This document shows positions 1 through 9,180 of a DNA stretch of 49,273 nt, piece by piece. The stretch lies in contig NZ_JACJKA010000027.1 in NCBI RefSeq assembly GCF_016900355.1, forward strand, positions 1 through 49,273. The letters run 5' to 3'. Origin of the DNA: Bacteroides mediterraneensis (GTDB lineage Bacteria > Bacteroidota > Bacteroidia > Bacteroidales > Bacteroidaceae). A program made the translations under genes and the position numbers. The notes under the pieces are model-generated. The model did no database searches. It saw only the letters and a program-made list of their open reading frames with translations, and was not told where the DNA came from. The first letter of the stretch is position 1. Each line of letters opens with the position of its first letter.

Positions 1-138
1 TTTAGACTCTGGAAACATAGTGGTAATCGTTTAAATCTTATAATTCAGCACTATAAATTTAATACTTTTATCGCTATGTTTCTAATTATCACTGAAATAT
101 ATTTATTACTATTTCGAACTCACGTTAAGTTAACTTTG

Positions 139-146
139 CAAAGATA
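139..146 (-). promoter_or_regulatory. candidate -7 box reading out of the left edge
   Basis: On the minus strand this reads TATCTTTG, a match to the Bacteroidota -7 consensus TAnnTTTG, with a TTG about 22 nt upstream as a weak -33 element. It lies beyond the fructokinase terminator and points leftwards, so it could serve a gene outside the window. The rest of 1-292 holds only this box and the terminator; a 61-codon plus-strand reading frame (76-261) has no supporting features. Confidence 0.35.
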
Positions 147-203
147 TATCAAAGCAAGGAAAGCCTTTCAATCAAAAAGATTTTTTTCTTTATTATTAAG
201 CAA

Positions 204-245
204 TAAAAATGCGGTTTCAGCTGTCACAGCCAAAACCGCATGCTT
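204..245 (-). terminator. terminator after the fructokinase gene
   Basis: An inverted repeat pairs ATGCGGTTT (209-217) with AAACCGCAT (233-241), with further inner pairing. On the minus strand the stem is followed by a T-rich run (TTTTTATT), so it fits an intrinsic terminator for the operon ending at 293. Plus-strand readthrough would also meet it. Confidence 0.75.
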
Positions 246-292
246 TTCAAATCTAACCTAAACTAAAAATACAAACTTATAAACCTTATTCT

Positions 293-1177
293 TTACATCT
301 TGTCTCTCAGATATAATGGGAATTCAGGCATAGCTCCATTTTGAGTGCACACAAATGCTGAAACCTCTACGGCCAGCTCATGCGCTTCACGCACGGTCTT
401 CCCTTTCAAGATAGAAGCGACAAATGTAGCGGTAAATGAATCGCCTGCTCCAACCGTATCTGCAACCTCCACTTTCGGAGTTTCTACAAAGGATACATTT
501 CCTGGAGTAAATACGTAACTTCCGTTCACCCCACAAGTCAGAATCAACATCTTCAAGTTATATTTAGCCAGCAAAATCCAGCACTTATCCTGCAAATCAA
601 TACCCGGATAACCGAACATACGGCTCACTGTGACCAACTCTTCATCGTTAATTTTCAACACATTACATTTTCTAAAAGAGTTGCAAAGCACTTCTTTAGA
701 ATAGAATCCCTGACGAAGGTTGATGTCAAACACTTTCAGTGTGCCTTCCTTCGGCATAGCATCCAAGAACTTGTTGATAGTTTCACGAGAAACGACACTC
801 CGTTGAGCCAAAGAACCAAAACAAACAGCTGTAGTCTGCTTTGCCAGTCCTTCCAATGCCACTGTATATGGAATATTATCCCAAGCCACACCTTCTTTAA
901 TATCGTAACAAGGAACTCCTTCTGCATCAAGTTCCACTTGTACCGTTCCTGTTGGATAAGGCACACGTTCAATCATACAATGCAGATTTTTCTCATAAAA
1001 GTTTTCCAGGATTTCAGTTCCCAACTTGTCCTCTCCTACTGCACTTACCGCACGTCCGTCAAGTCCGAACTGTGATACATGATACGCAAAATTTGCTGGA
1101 GCTCCACCAATTTTCTTTCCTTCAGGCAATACATCCCATAATGCTTCGCCAATGCCTACTACAATTGTATTATTCAT
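293..1177 (-). CDS. fructokinase, PfkB family
   Basis: This 294-residue sugar kinase of the PfkB/ribokinase family should phosphorylate cytosolic fructose with ATP. The N-terminal part has the GGAPANFA substrate-binding stretch (about residues 24-31). The C-terminal signature DTVGAGDSF contains the catalytic base D246. Length is normal for the family. It is the last gene of a fructan locus, 12 nt after the sugar permease, and a terminator follows it. This mirrors the permease-fructokinase pair in the Bacteroides thetaiotaomicron levan locus. Fructose as substrate is inferred from context; another ketose or hexose is possible on sequence alone. Confidence 0.88.
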   Translation of the reverse strand: MNNTIVVGIGEALWDVLPEGKKIGGAPANFAYHVSQFGLDGRAVSAVGEDKLGTEILENFYEKNLHCMIERVPYPTGTVQVELDAEGVPCYDIKEGVAWDNIPYTVALEGLAKQTTAVCFGSLAQRSVVSRETINKFLDAMPKEGTLKVFDINLRQGFYSKEVLCNSFRKCNVLKINDEELVTVSRMFGYPGIDLQDKCWILLAKYNLKMLILTCGVNGSYVFTPGNVSFVETPKVEVADTVGAGDSFTATFVASILKGKTVREAHELAVEVSAFVCTQNGAMPEFPLYLRDKM

Positions 1178-1189
1178 AGTCTTGCTATT

Positions 1190-2350
1190 TTAATGTTTAA
1201 TTTTCAATGTATAAAAAAGTAAATAAATCACACCGGCAGCCATCACTGCTACGGCTCCGTTCTGTCCGATTGTATCACTAGCAATTCCCATAAACAGCGG
1301 GAACACAGTACCACCGAAAAGTCCCATAATCATCAATCCTGACACCTCATTTTTCTTATTCGGCATCGCCAGCAAAGCCTGTGAAAAGACGATAGAGAAC
1401 ACATTGGAGTTACCAAAACCAATCAACGCAATGCAGATATAGATAATCGTACGTGAATCGAAAGCAAAGAGTCCGATCATGGCTAGAACCATACAAATCA
1501 CACTGATCAGGAAAAAGGCCTTAGAAGAAACAACCCGTAAGATAAATGCTCCAGAAAAACAACCTAACGTACGGAAAATAAAATACAGACTCGTTGCAAA
1601 TCCAGCTTCCGTCAATGTCATCCCAATGCGTTCCATCAGAATCTTCGGAGCCGTAGTGTTCGTACCCACATCAATTCCCACATGACACATAATGCCCAAG
1701 AAAGACAGCAGGATAAACGGCTTACCCAACAGTTTCAGACAATCAGCAAAGCTGGAAGCTTTATCCGGCTGTTCCTCAGTTATTGGTGTAGCCGAAAGCA
1801 AAAGAATTGCAAAGATAGCCACAATCATATAAATAGGGAACAACACTCTCCACCCTAAGCCAAACGTCGGAATGGTTTGCAAAGCTCCCCACATGGCCAG
1901 ATAAGGCGCCAGGAAAGAAGCTATTGCTTTCACAAACTGACCGAAAGTCAATGTACTGGCCAATCGGTCACCAGAAATAATATTACTCAGCAACGGATTC
2001 AGAGAGGTCTGCATCAACGCATTACCAATTCCCAGCAAAGAAAAAGCACAAAGCATCAAACCGTAGCTGTCACCAAACATAGGCAGCACCAGTGACAAGA
2101 ATGTCACTACCAAACTTAACAATACGGTTTTTTTACGTCCGATACGATTCATCAACATTCCTGTCGGAACAGAGAATATCAGGAACCAAAAGAACACCAA
2201 AGAAGGAAATATATTCGCCTCTGAATCACTCAGGCCTAAATCCTCCTTTACATAGTTGGATGCAATTCCAACCAAATCCACAAATCCCATGGCGAAGAAG
2301 CAAAGCATCACCGGGAAAAGTTTCGCATATTTCAATTGCGTATTAGTCAT
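1190..2350 (-). CDS. MFS sugar permease, probably fructose
   Basis: This 386-residue major facilitator protein has about 12 hydrophobic segments and no signal peptide. The loop after the second helix carries the MFS signature (GMLMNRIGRKK, about residues 64-74). A longer hydrophilic loop near residues 190-205 divides the two six-helix halves. It would move monosaccharide across the inner membrane by ion coupling. It lies between GH36 and fructokinase on the same strand, which points to fructose released in the periplasm, though galactose or sucrose cannot be excluded. Spacing to both neighbours is short, so it is co-transcribed. Confidence 0.82.
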   Translation of the reverse strand: MTNTQLKYAKLFPVMLCFFAMGFVDLVGIASNYVKEDLGLSDSEANIFPSLVFFWFLIFSVPTGMLMNRIGRKKTVLLSLVVTFLSLVLPMFGDSYGLMLCAFSLLGIGNALMQTSLNPLLSNIISGDRLASTLTFGQFVKAIASFLAPYLAMWGALQTIPTFGLGWRVLFPIYMIVAIFAILLLSATPITEEQPDKASSFADCLKLLGKPFILLSFLGIMCHVGIDVGTNTTAPKILMERIGMTLTEAGFATSLYFIFRTLGCFSGAFILRVVSSKAFFLISVICMVLAMIGLFAFDSRTIIYICIALIGFGNSNVFSIVFSQALLAMPNKKNEVSGLMIMGLFGGTVFPLFMGIASDTIGQNGAVAVMAAGVIYLLFYTLKIKH

Positions 2351-2403
2351 TTTCGTTTATTTTTAAACTATTTGTTTTATTTCTCTATTTCAGAGAATTT
2401 CAT

Positions 2404-4602
2404 CTATTCGGCGGTTAACTCGATTACACGGCTCTGTCCAGGCTGAAAACGGAATACATCCAACCCCACTTTCATCAGATAGTCTCCAGAAAAAACCTTT
2501 TCGTTTTCTTTCAATGTGGAGTTAGTTCCAGGCATCAGATTGATCTCTTCTACCTTATACATCTTATTCGGATCCAGTCCTTGTAGTTTCAGTCGCATGA
2601 GTTTCTCTTGGAAACGAGGATAAATGTCATAAGCAAATACCACAGCTTTTCCACCGTCTTGACTCACATAATTCACAGCCATGTGATTGGATTCATAAGG
2701 TGAGACCAGACGGTATTGCACCCCATCCAATATCACCGGCTGCAAACGTTTCCAGTTAGCCACGGCAAGCTGGCAATATTGCAGTTCCTCCGCCTTCAGT
2801 TCTTTCAATCCAATATCAAATCCCAACTTACACATGGAAGCCATATCCGTACGGAACTTGATAGAAGCATTCTTGTTCCAGCTGGTAACATGCGCACACA
2901 TTGCCTTTGCCGGGAAGAATTGAGAGAATCCCCACTGAATATAAGCTCTTTCCACCGGATCAGTATTGTCACTGCACCAGAACTCCGTGAAATATTTCAA
3001 GGCTTCATAGTCACAGCGGGCACCGCCACCGGAACAAAGCATCATCGGCACATCAGGATAATTCTCCTTTACCCGTTTCATGACATTGTAGACGCCTCTC
3101 ACATGGTCAATATAAAGACGTCCCTGTCTTGTTTTCAAGTAAGAAGAATAAATATTCGTAATCGGACTGTTGCAATCCCACTTAAAGTAAGCGATACCCG
3201 GATTCTCTTTCAACAGTTTGTCTATGACACCATACACATAATCCTGTACCTGCGGATTACTCAAATCCAGCACCAGCTGATTACGGTAATAATAAGTGTC
3301 ACGATTCGGATAATGAATTGCCCAATCAGGATGCTTCTCAAACAACTCGCTTTGAGGATTGACCATTTCCGGTTCAATCCAAAGGCCGAACTTCACACCT
3401 TCTTTCTGAGCAGCCTGTACCAAGGCATTGATACCACCAGGAAGCTTGTCAACCGTAGTTTCCCAGTCTCCCAGTCCTGCGGTATCCCCGCTACGCTTGT
3501 ATTTGTTTCCAAACCATCCATCATCCAGCAGAAACATATCTACGCCGAGTTCTTTCGTTTCCCGAATCAAATCGACCAAGATATCCTCATTAAAATCAAA
3601 TCCGGTATTTTCCCAGTTGTTCAACAAACTCAGGCGAGAACCTTTTCCGTCTTTCAACTGGTAATTACGTGCCCATTCCTGGAAATTACGGCTTCCTTCA
3701 CCCGTACCTTTATAACTTAATGTAAAGATGAACTCAGGAGTGGTGAATACCTCTCCTTTTTCCAGTTCATAATTCGACGCATAAGGATTGATAGCAGGAA
3801 TGACGCGCAAGTTGCCGACATTATCCACCTCGAATGTAAAACGGAAGTTACCAATCCACCCCAGTGTTCCCATCAGTACCTTACCATGGTTCTCTGAGGC
3901 AGGAGCATTCAGGCCGACCATAAAAAATGGCTGAGTATGCATAGCTGCACGACTTCCCAGCTTGGTATCTATCACTTTCTTTCCAAACTCCAGTTTCTGC
4001 GTACTCATTTGTACCTCTTTCGCCCAGTCCCCACTGAATTGAGTCAGGTAATAAGAAGGACAATTGAAATACAGCATGGCCGAAGCATAACGGAAAAGCT
4101 GTATCGGTTTTTTCTCCTGATGAGTGATTTCACTCCAGGTCTTGATGATATTCTCCTTTTCGTAAGCCACATAATGCAAGGTTACATCTACCGGATATTT
4201 GTCATCACGCAACAGAATATCGGTCTGTGTTCCTCCATCCACTTCTTTTGAAGAAGAGGACACATAATACAGCCACGTAGACGAATTCCCATCGGCATGT
4301 GTAATACCCACAGCCGGCTCAAAGAAGTCTTCATTTCCTGAGCCCGAATACACCTCCCATCCGCGAGTGGAGACACTCGCATCCGAAGCAGGATGTATCC
4401 GCCAGTCAAGGTTTTCCAATTCAGCCTCATGCAGTAATTTCTCACCCAAATAAGTTTGGTAAAGCCGTCCGTTTTCAGCTACCTGAAGCACCAAATCAGT
4501 CTGATCCGTAGAAATACGGATTATTTTCTTTTCGGCAGCTTCTGCATGCTGAAATACCAACAGCGCACCCAAAGCCGTCACAAAAAAGTTTTTCATGGTC
4601 AT
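2404..4602 (-). CDS. GH36 alpha-galactosidase
   Basis: This 732-residue protein has a Sec signal peptide (residues 1-22, ending HAEA) and the GH36 layout: N-terminal beta-sandwich (to about 320), central TIM barrel and C-terminal beta-domain. The nucleophile motif FKWDCN gives D476 and the acid/base motif WCSDNTDP gives D545. DDGWFG (about 364) and the LWIEPEMV strand are also typical. It should remove terminal alpha-1,6-galactose in the periplasm. Within a fructan operon the obvious substrates are raffinose-family oligosaccharides, whose sucrose part would go to the GH32 enzymes; that substrate is inferred. The start may be this ATG or the ATG two codons later. It lies 23 nt after the GH32 gene. 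Confidence 0.9.
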   Translation of the reverse strand: MTMKNFFVTALGALLVFQHAEAAEKKIIRISTDQTDLVLQVAENGRLYQTYLGEKLLHEAELENLDWRIHPASDASVSTRGWEVYSGSGNEDFFEPAVGITHADGNSSTWLYYVSSSSKEVDGGTQTDILLRDDKYPVDVTLHYVAYEKENIIKTWSEITHQEKKPIQLFRYASAMLYFNCPSYYLTQFSGDWAKEVQMSTQKLEFGKKVIDTKLGSRAAMHTQPFFMVGLNAPASENHGKVLMGTLGWIGNFRFTFEVDNVGNLRVIPAINPYASNYELEKGEVFTTPEFIFTLSYKGTGEGSRNFQEWARNYQLKDGKGSRLSLLNNWENTGFDFNEDILVDLIRETKELGVDMFLLDDGWFGNKYKRSGDTAGLGDWETTVDKLPGGINALVQAAQKEGVKFGLWIEPEMVNPQSELFEKHPDWAIHYPNRDTYYYRNQLVLDLSNPQVQDYVYGVIDKLLKENPGIAYFKWDCNSPITNIYSSYLKTRQGRLYIDHVRGVYNVMKRVKENYPDVPMMLCSGGGARCDYEALKYFTEFWCSDNTDPVERAYIQWGFSQFFPAKAMCAHVTSWNKNASIKFRTDMASMCKLGFDIGLKELKAEELQYCQLAVANWKRLQPVILDGVQYRLVSPYESNHMAVNYVSQDGGKAVVFAYDIYPRFQEKLMRLKLQGLDPNKMYKVEEINLMPGTNSTLKENEKVFSGDYLMKVGLDVFRFQPGQSRVIELTAE

Positions 4603-4625
4603 GTCTGTCTCTCGTTTATCGTTTA

Positions 4626-6503
4626 TTACAACCCCAATTTATATATGTTCATATTATCCACCTTATAGTCAGCACCTTCACCATAGAAACGCAGTGTGTT
4701 GTATGGCTTGGTAGGGAATACCAGATTTGTCATGGCAATACGTCCGCCGTCTACAAAAATTTCAACAGAACATTTATCTACAAAGATATTCAAATGATAA
4801 GTTTTACCTTCACACAAGGAAAGCGGAGCCCATGTGCCCAAAGCAAAGTCATTCTTATAGTTGATTGACATGGTCTTGCGGTGGTCATCTGTTTCTTTTT
4901 CATGTACGTTTACCTCTCCGTAACGTGTCAAATCCACAATACCGCTTTCCGTACGGTCAGCCACCAACTTACCTGCCTTCATGTCTAGGTAAACTTTCAT
5001 CTTCTCACCTTTGTCATTCAGCAACTCAAAGCCTGCCACCTGTGCTTTACCCGGAGTCACGTCCATTTCCAGTTCGTAAGCGCCATCCGTCTGCGGCACA
5101 ATTTCGTCAATCTTATATTCACCCTTTACCGCAAAGTTATCCACCTTGCGAGTATCCTTACGCAAAGCTTCTGTTTCCTTCACCGCATTGGCAGCCATGT
5201 AAATCTGACCGTCTTTTGTGTAAAGAGACAATTCACGCGGCAATGCATTAGCACCACGATACTGGCGGATAGGAGTGGCATTGGCATACTGCCAGTTACT
5301 CATCCAAGGCACAGCAATCACGCGGTCGCCTGTATTAGAGAAGCAAACAGTAGCATAATGGTCTTTTCCATAATCCAACCATTTTGTTACTTCAGGCTTT
5401 GTGTCACATTTGAATTCCTTACCGTCAAAATCACCTACGAAATATTCTGTGGCACTACCTCCGAACATACATCCCGGGTTAATATTGACAATCATCACCC
5501 ACTTCATCTTGTTCTTGTCACCATCTACCGGCAACTGAATAAAGTCAGGACATTCAAACTGATTAGGCTGTACGCCATATCCCTTTCCAAATCCACTCTG
5601 ATATTCCCAGTCTTTCAAATTAGAAGAAGAATAGAAACGCATTTCCTTATCAGCAGAAACAATCATATACCATTTCTGAGCAGGTTCATACCAGAACACT
5701 TTCGGATCACGGAAATCTTTCAATCCGTCAAACGGAGTCAAAATCGGGTTTTTCTCGTATTTTGTATAAGTACGACCATTGTCATTGCTGTAAGCCATGC
5801 ACTGAATCTGTCCGTGTTCATCACTGGCTGAGGTATAGAAAGCAATGATAGCGTCCTTTCCGTAGCCTGCGCTGTTATTTTTATCCACCACTGTACTTCC
5901 AGAGAAAATATGTCCCAAAGTATCACGGGCAATCGCCGGTTTCAAGTGATCCCAATGAATCAAGTCCTTGCTGACTGAGTGTCCCCAGTGCATATTTCCC
6001 CATTTAGAACCATAAGGATTGTACTGGAAGTACAAATGATACTCTCCATCTTTATATACCAAACCATTAGCATCGTTCATCCAACCATAAAGCGGGGTGT
6101 GATGATATACTGGACGGTAATAATCCGTATTAGTTGTATTAAATGTATCCGACAACTGAATATGATCCCAACAAACTGCATTGGCTGCAACCTTTCCAAT
6201 TGTTACCGTAGCTTCTTTCACACCTGCAGGCAATTCGAACGGCACATAATATTCCACGCTGTCTACTGCCAGACGAATATCCATCGGTGTGTCAGCAGGA
6301 CTACCTGTATCCAATTTCACCTTCCCTTCATTGGAAGATTCTTGAATAGGAAGCAACAAATATTTTGAAGGATTCTTTATATGTACAATAGTCAGAGTGT
6401 CTCCCTGATGCTCAAATACAAGGTCAGTCTTTTGTGATTGGCATGACCACATACCAGTCAAGAAAAGCGCACCCAATGTGAGGTTAACAAAATTCTTTTT
6501 CAT
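4626..6503 (-). CDS. GH32 fructan hydrolase, putative lipoprotein
   Basis: This 625-residue glycoside hydrolase family 32 enzyme should release fructose from fructans or sucrosyl oligosaccharides. An N-terminal beta-rich module of about 110 residues, as in Bacteroidota GH32 proteins (DUF4980-like), precedes the five-bladed propeller. Catalytic residues are D144 in GWMNDANG, the transition-state stabiliser D266 in FRDP and acid/base E317 in FECPDF. A C-terminal beta-sandwich follows. The start at 6503 was chosen over a frame extending to 6542 because MKKNF opens a clean signal with a probable lipobox cysteine (WSC, residue 22). No acidic export signal follows the cysteine, so a periplasmic face is likely. 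Endo versus exo action cannot be told from sequence. Confidence 0.92.
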   Translation of the reverse strand: MKKNFVNLTLGALFLTGMWSCQSQKTDLVFEHQGDTLTIVHIKNPSKYLLLPIQESSNEGKVKLDTGSPADTPMDIRLAVDSVEYYVPFELPAGVKEATVTIGKVAANAVCWDHIQLSDTFNTTNTDYYRPVYHHTPLYGWMNDANGLVYKDGEYHLYFQYNPYGSKWGNMHWGHSVSKDLIHWDHLKPAIARDTLGHIFSGSTVVDKNNSAGYGKDAIIAFYTSASDEHGQIQCMAYSNDNGRTYTKYEKNPILTPFDGLKDFRDPKVFWYEPAQKWYMIVSADKEMRFYSSSNLKDWEYQSGFGKGYGVQPNQFECPDFIQLPVDGDKNKMKWVMIVNINPGCMFGGSATEYFVGDFDGKEFKCDTKPEVTKWLDYGKDHYATVCFSNTGDRVIAVPWMSNWQYANATPIRQYRGANALPRELSLYTKDGQIYMAANAVKETEALRKDTRKVDNFAVKGEYKIDEIVPQTDGAYELEMDVTPGKAQVAGFELLNDKGEKMKVYLDMKAGKLVADRTESGIVDLTRYGEVNVHEKETDDHRKTMSINYKNDFALGTWAPLSLCEGKTYHLNIFVDKCSVEIFVDGGRIAMTNLVFPTKPYNTLRFYGEGADYKVDNMNIYKLGL

Positions 6504-6564
6504 GATACGTTGTTTTTTATTGAGATTAAAAATACAAATCATTCTTATTATTGAAATACCTAAA

Positions 6565-6607
6565 CTGAAAACTTTTCAGACTCCGGCAGCCCGAAGGTCT
6601 GCCGGAG
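6565..6607 (-). terminator. tandem stem-loops between the barrel gene and GH32
   Basis: Two hairpins lie in the 130-nt gap: CTGAAAA/TTTTCAG (6565-6579) and the GC-rich CTCCGGCAG/CTGCCGGAG (6581-6589 with 6599-6607). No long T-run follows on the minus strand. They may attenuate transcription or protect the upstream mRNA end, so expression could step down from barrel to enzyme genes. Confidence 0.5.
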
Positions 6608-6633
6608 ATATTTATTATCTAGAAAAATGAATG

Positions 6634-8979
6634 TCAGAATTTTACCTGTGCGGAGAATTCCACCGTGAACGGGCGGATATAACTTCCTGCCATAACCGTA
6701 TTTGCATACTTTCCAGCGTCCTCTTTTGTCACCAGTTCTGCTCCGGCGATACTTCCTTTCGCACCTGTCTGGTTCAGGAAGTTAACTACCGAACATCCCA
6801 ATGACAGCTTCTTATTTACTTGCCAGTTTAACCCACCGAAAGTTTCCCAACGGCCATTGAAGTAATAGGCATCGTTGATATTGGCATAAGTCTTGCTGAA
6901 GTAACGGAAACTTGTCCAGATTTTCAAGTCTTTCGTAATCATGTAGCTCGGGTCGATTTCCACAATCACCTGCGGAATTTCCGCTACGATATTACCCGTA
7001 GCATTAATCTGGCCTACATAATCGTCAGAGAATGTCACTGAAGTTTCGTATTTCTTATAAGTCGGCTTCTGATAAGTGAACAGGAAGTGCAGATCGAATC
7101 CTTTGAACGGATGTGTCACCACGTCAGTAGTCCACCCCAAGGTCTTAATGTCATAAGTCAACGGGGCAGCCAAGATTTCATTCACTCCATCCACACTGTG
7201 CTGCAGGTTCAATGTAGAGTTATTGTTGGTCTTCGAAATGTAAGAGAACAAAGAAGTCAAGCTCAACCATTCATTGTTGTAATAAATACCCACACGTCCC
7301 AGAGGCACTGAAATCTTGTCGACATTCGGAGATACAGCCGGTGCGAAATTCTCCAGTTTCGGATGCTGTGTAATATAAGTGAAGTCACCGGTAAATCCGA
7401 ATTCTTTCGTCAGCTTATAGGTAGCAGCTGCACTCAACGCATAGTTGAACCAGTCATAGTCCATCGGAGTCGGTGCGATGACTGTTCCGTTAGGAGCTGT
7501 AGCCCCCAAATGATAGTCGGCGAAACGTCCTACGAAGTTACCTTCGGCATCTTTTACGGCTGCATTGTTTCCACGAAGTGCCTGATACTCCAGACGTGCA
7601 CCATAGTAAAGGTTGAACTTGTCTGTCACATCCCAGTCGTGAGTGAAATATACTGCCAGTTTGTTTTCATGACCTTTATAATATTCCGATGCGTTCTTGT
7701 TAAAGTCGTAATAGTATCCGTTACCATCATACGAACGAGAAGTAGAAGTCGCATAATTCGGATTATACAGACGAACCGGATAACTTCCGTCAGTCGGTAC
7801 TGACTGGTCATACATAGTGGTATTAGATGCATAATCTATGTCATAATACCATTCGTTCAATCCCAGACGCCAGGTTCCGTTCGACAACTTACGGGAAAGT
7901 TCCGTTGTAAACATAAATTCATCAATGAGTCCGCGATTCAGACATGACATACGGCTCTGCACATATTCTCCGTTGTATGCCTGCATACGGCCATCTTCCC
8001 CTTCATACTGATAATTGATGCTACTGTTCGCACGCTGTGAAAGTTCCATCGGAGTCTGGTACACACAAGAACCGGTCGCATGATCATATTTCATAATCAC
8101 CTTCCATGACAGGCCGTTGTCCCAGTTATAGTTATTCATCAAGGTCACTTCACTACCCTTGTTCTGCACCGCATCATACAAGCTGGTTTTCTTCAGTTCA
8201 CCTGTCCGCATGTCACGGTACACCATTTCATTGTCAACCGGCAGGTAAGAAGTTGTACCCAAAGCAAAAGCGCCCAATTCTCTCACACTACCATCACCTA
8301 CATAAACAAACGGAGCCGACTGAGTGGCATACATATATACCGGATGGCTGTTGCTGTAATGATACATGGCCGTAAACTCACCGCGGTTCTGACTGTAACG
8401 CTTTGTCAAGGCAAACTTGTAGATTTGCGTACGATCCTGGAAAGGAGTCGATTTGATTTTGAATGTCCCCGGGTCAAAATCCTGGTAAATACTTCCACTA
8501 TAGAACCAGTCCTTGGCAATTTCCCCATTCAAGTTCAATGAAATCTCCTGCATGCCAAAATGATTGGACTTGTAATTCAGGGTTCCGTTGAAACCTTTTT
8601 CACCCAGCTGAGTAAAAGAGTTGACTGCATAACCGATATTTCCTGTCGTAATGGCTGTTTCTGAGATTTTCAGCAACCCGACATGACTTAAACTGGCATC
8701 TGCACGCCACAAAGAGTTCACACTGTGAGGATTGGTAGCATAGGTTACTGGAATTCCATTTTCCAGCACATTCACATCCGCAGAGGGAAGACCAATCTGA
8801 ATTTCACGAGGTCCATTCGCACTCGCAGCGTTCAACATGACATTACGGTTTCCTTCTTCCTTGGAACTACCGTCATTTGAGGATTTGTTTTCTTGTGCAT
8901 ATCCGTTCACACAAGCCAAAGCGAGCAGCAACACTGCAGCTCCCATACGATTAGAAAACTGTTTTTTTTCGGCCTTCAT
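6634..8979 (-). CDS. SusD-less TonB-dependent-receptor-like outer-membrane barrel
   Basis: This 781-residue protein has a signal peptide (residues 1-28, ending GYAQ). Residues about 45-140 resemble only the later part of a TonB-receptor plug. A long beta-barrel follows, with alternating aromatic strands and a C-terminal F (VEFSAQVKF). It lacks the carboxypeptidase-like N-terminal domain and any clear TonB box, and no susD follows it. It heads the second unit of the fructan locus, with its own copy of the susC operator upstream, and precedes GH32 and GH36. A likely job is outer-membrane uptake of small substrates such as sucrose or raffinose-type oligosaccharides; that is inferred. The family is seen, but its ligand and TonB dependence are not. 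Confidence 0.72.
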   Translation of the reverse strand: MKAEKKQFSNRMGAAVLLLALACVNGYAQENKSSNDGSSKEEGNRNVMLNAASANGPREIQIGLPSADVNVLENGIPVTYATNPHSVNSLWRADASLSHVGLLKISETAITTGNIGYAVNSFTQLGEKGFNGTLNYKSNHFGMQEISLNLNGEIAKDWFYSGSIYQDFDPGTFKIKSTPFQDRTQIYKFALTKRYSQNRGEFTAMYHYSNSHPVYMYATQSAPFVYVGDGSVRELGAFALGTTSYLPVDNEMVYRDMRTGELKKTSLYDAVQNKGSEVTLMNNYNWDNGLSWKVIMKYDHATGSCVYQTPMELSQRANSSINYQYEGEDGRMQAYNGEYVQSRMSCLNRGLIDEFMFTTELSRKLSNGTWRLGLNEWYYDIDYASNTTMYDQSVPTDGSYPVRLYNPNYATSTSRSYDGNGYYYDFNKNASEYYKGHENKLAVYFTHDWDVTDKFNLYYGARLEYQALRGNNAAVKDAEGNFVGRFADYHLGATAPNGTVIAPTPMDYDWFNYALSAAATYKLTKEFGFTGDFTYITQHPKLENFAPAVSPNVDKISVPLGRVGIYYNNEWLSLTSLFSYISKTNNNSTLNLQHSVDGVNEILAAPLTYDIKTLGWTTDVVTHPFKGFDLHFLFTYQKPTYKKYETSVTFSDDYVGQINATGNIVAEIPQVIVEIDPSYMITKDLKIWTSFRYFSKTYANINDAYYFNGRWETFGGLNWQVNKKLSLGCSVVNFLNQTGAKGSIAGAELVTKEDAGKYANTVMAGSYIRPFTVEFSAQVKF

Positions 8980-9030
8980 AGCATTTTAATTTAGCATGTT
9001 AGCATGAAAGTTGTTTTTATTTGTTTGCTG

Positions 9031-9126
9031 CAAAAATAGGCAATCGGCTCATATAGAAAGATAAGGAATGTTACATCCTGTGACAATATTGTTGCATGAA
9101 ACAAAATTGAAACAGGATGAAACATT
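9031..9126 (-). promoter_or_regulatory. promoter and three-part operator of the barrel-GH32-GH36 unit
   Basis: On the minus strand the -7 box is TATTTTTG (9031-9038). Upstream is an inverted repeat, AATGTTACATCCTG (9067-9080) with CAGGATGAAACATT (9113-9126), which has one mismatch between arms. A third half-site, GTTGCATGAAAC, lies between them (9091-9102). Every spacing equals that in the susC promoter at 16016-16111, so the same activator probably binds both. The gene starts 52 nt after the -7 box. Confidence 0.75.
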
Positions 9127-9180
9127 TTTACAAGCAAAAAAATCCTCATCCGGAAGCTGTTTCCACATGGAAACAGCCCG

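Noticed and set aside
76..261. 61-codon plus-strand reading frame at the left edge
   Set aside because: It crosses the operon terminator, has no convincing ribosome-binding site and shows no domain.
2716..3720. 334-codon frame opposite the GH36 gene and other long antisense frames (such as 37340-38473)
   Set aside because: They are shadows of well-supported genes and have no recognisable domains.
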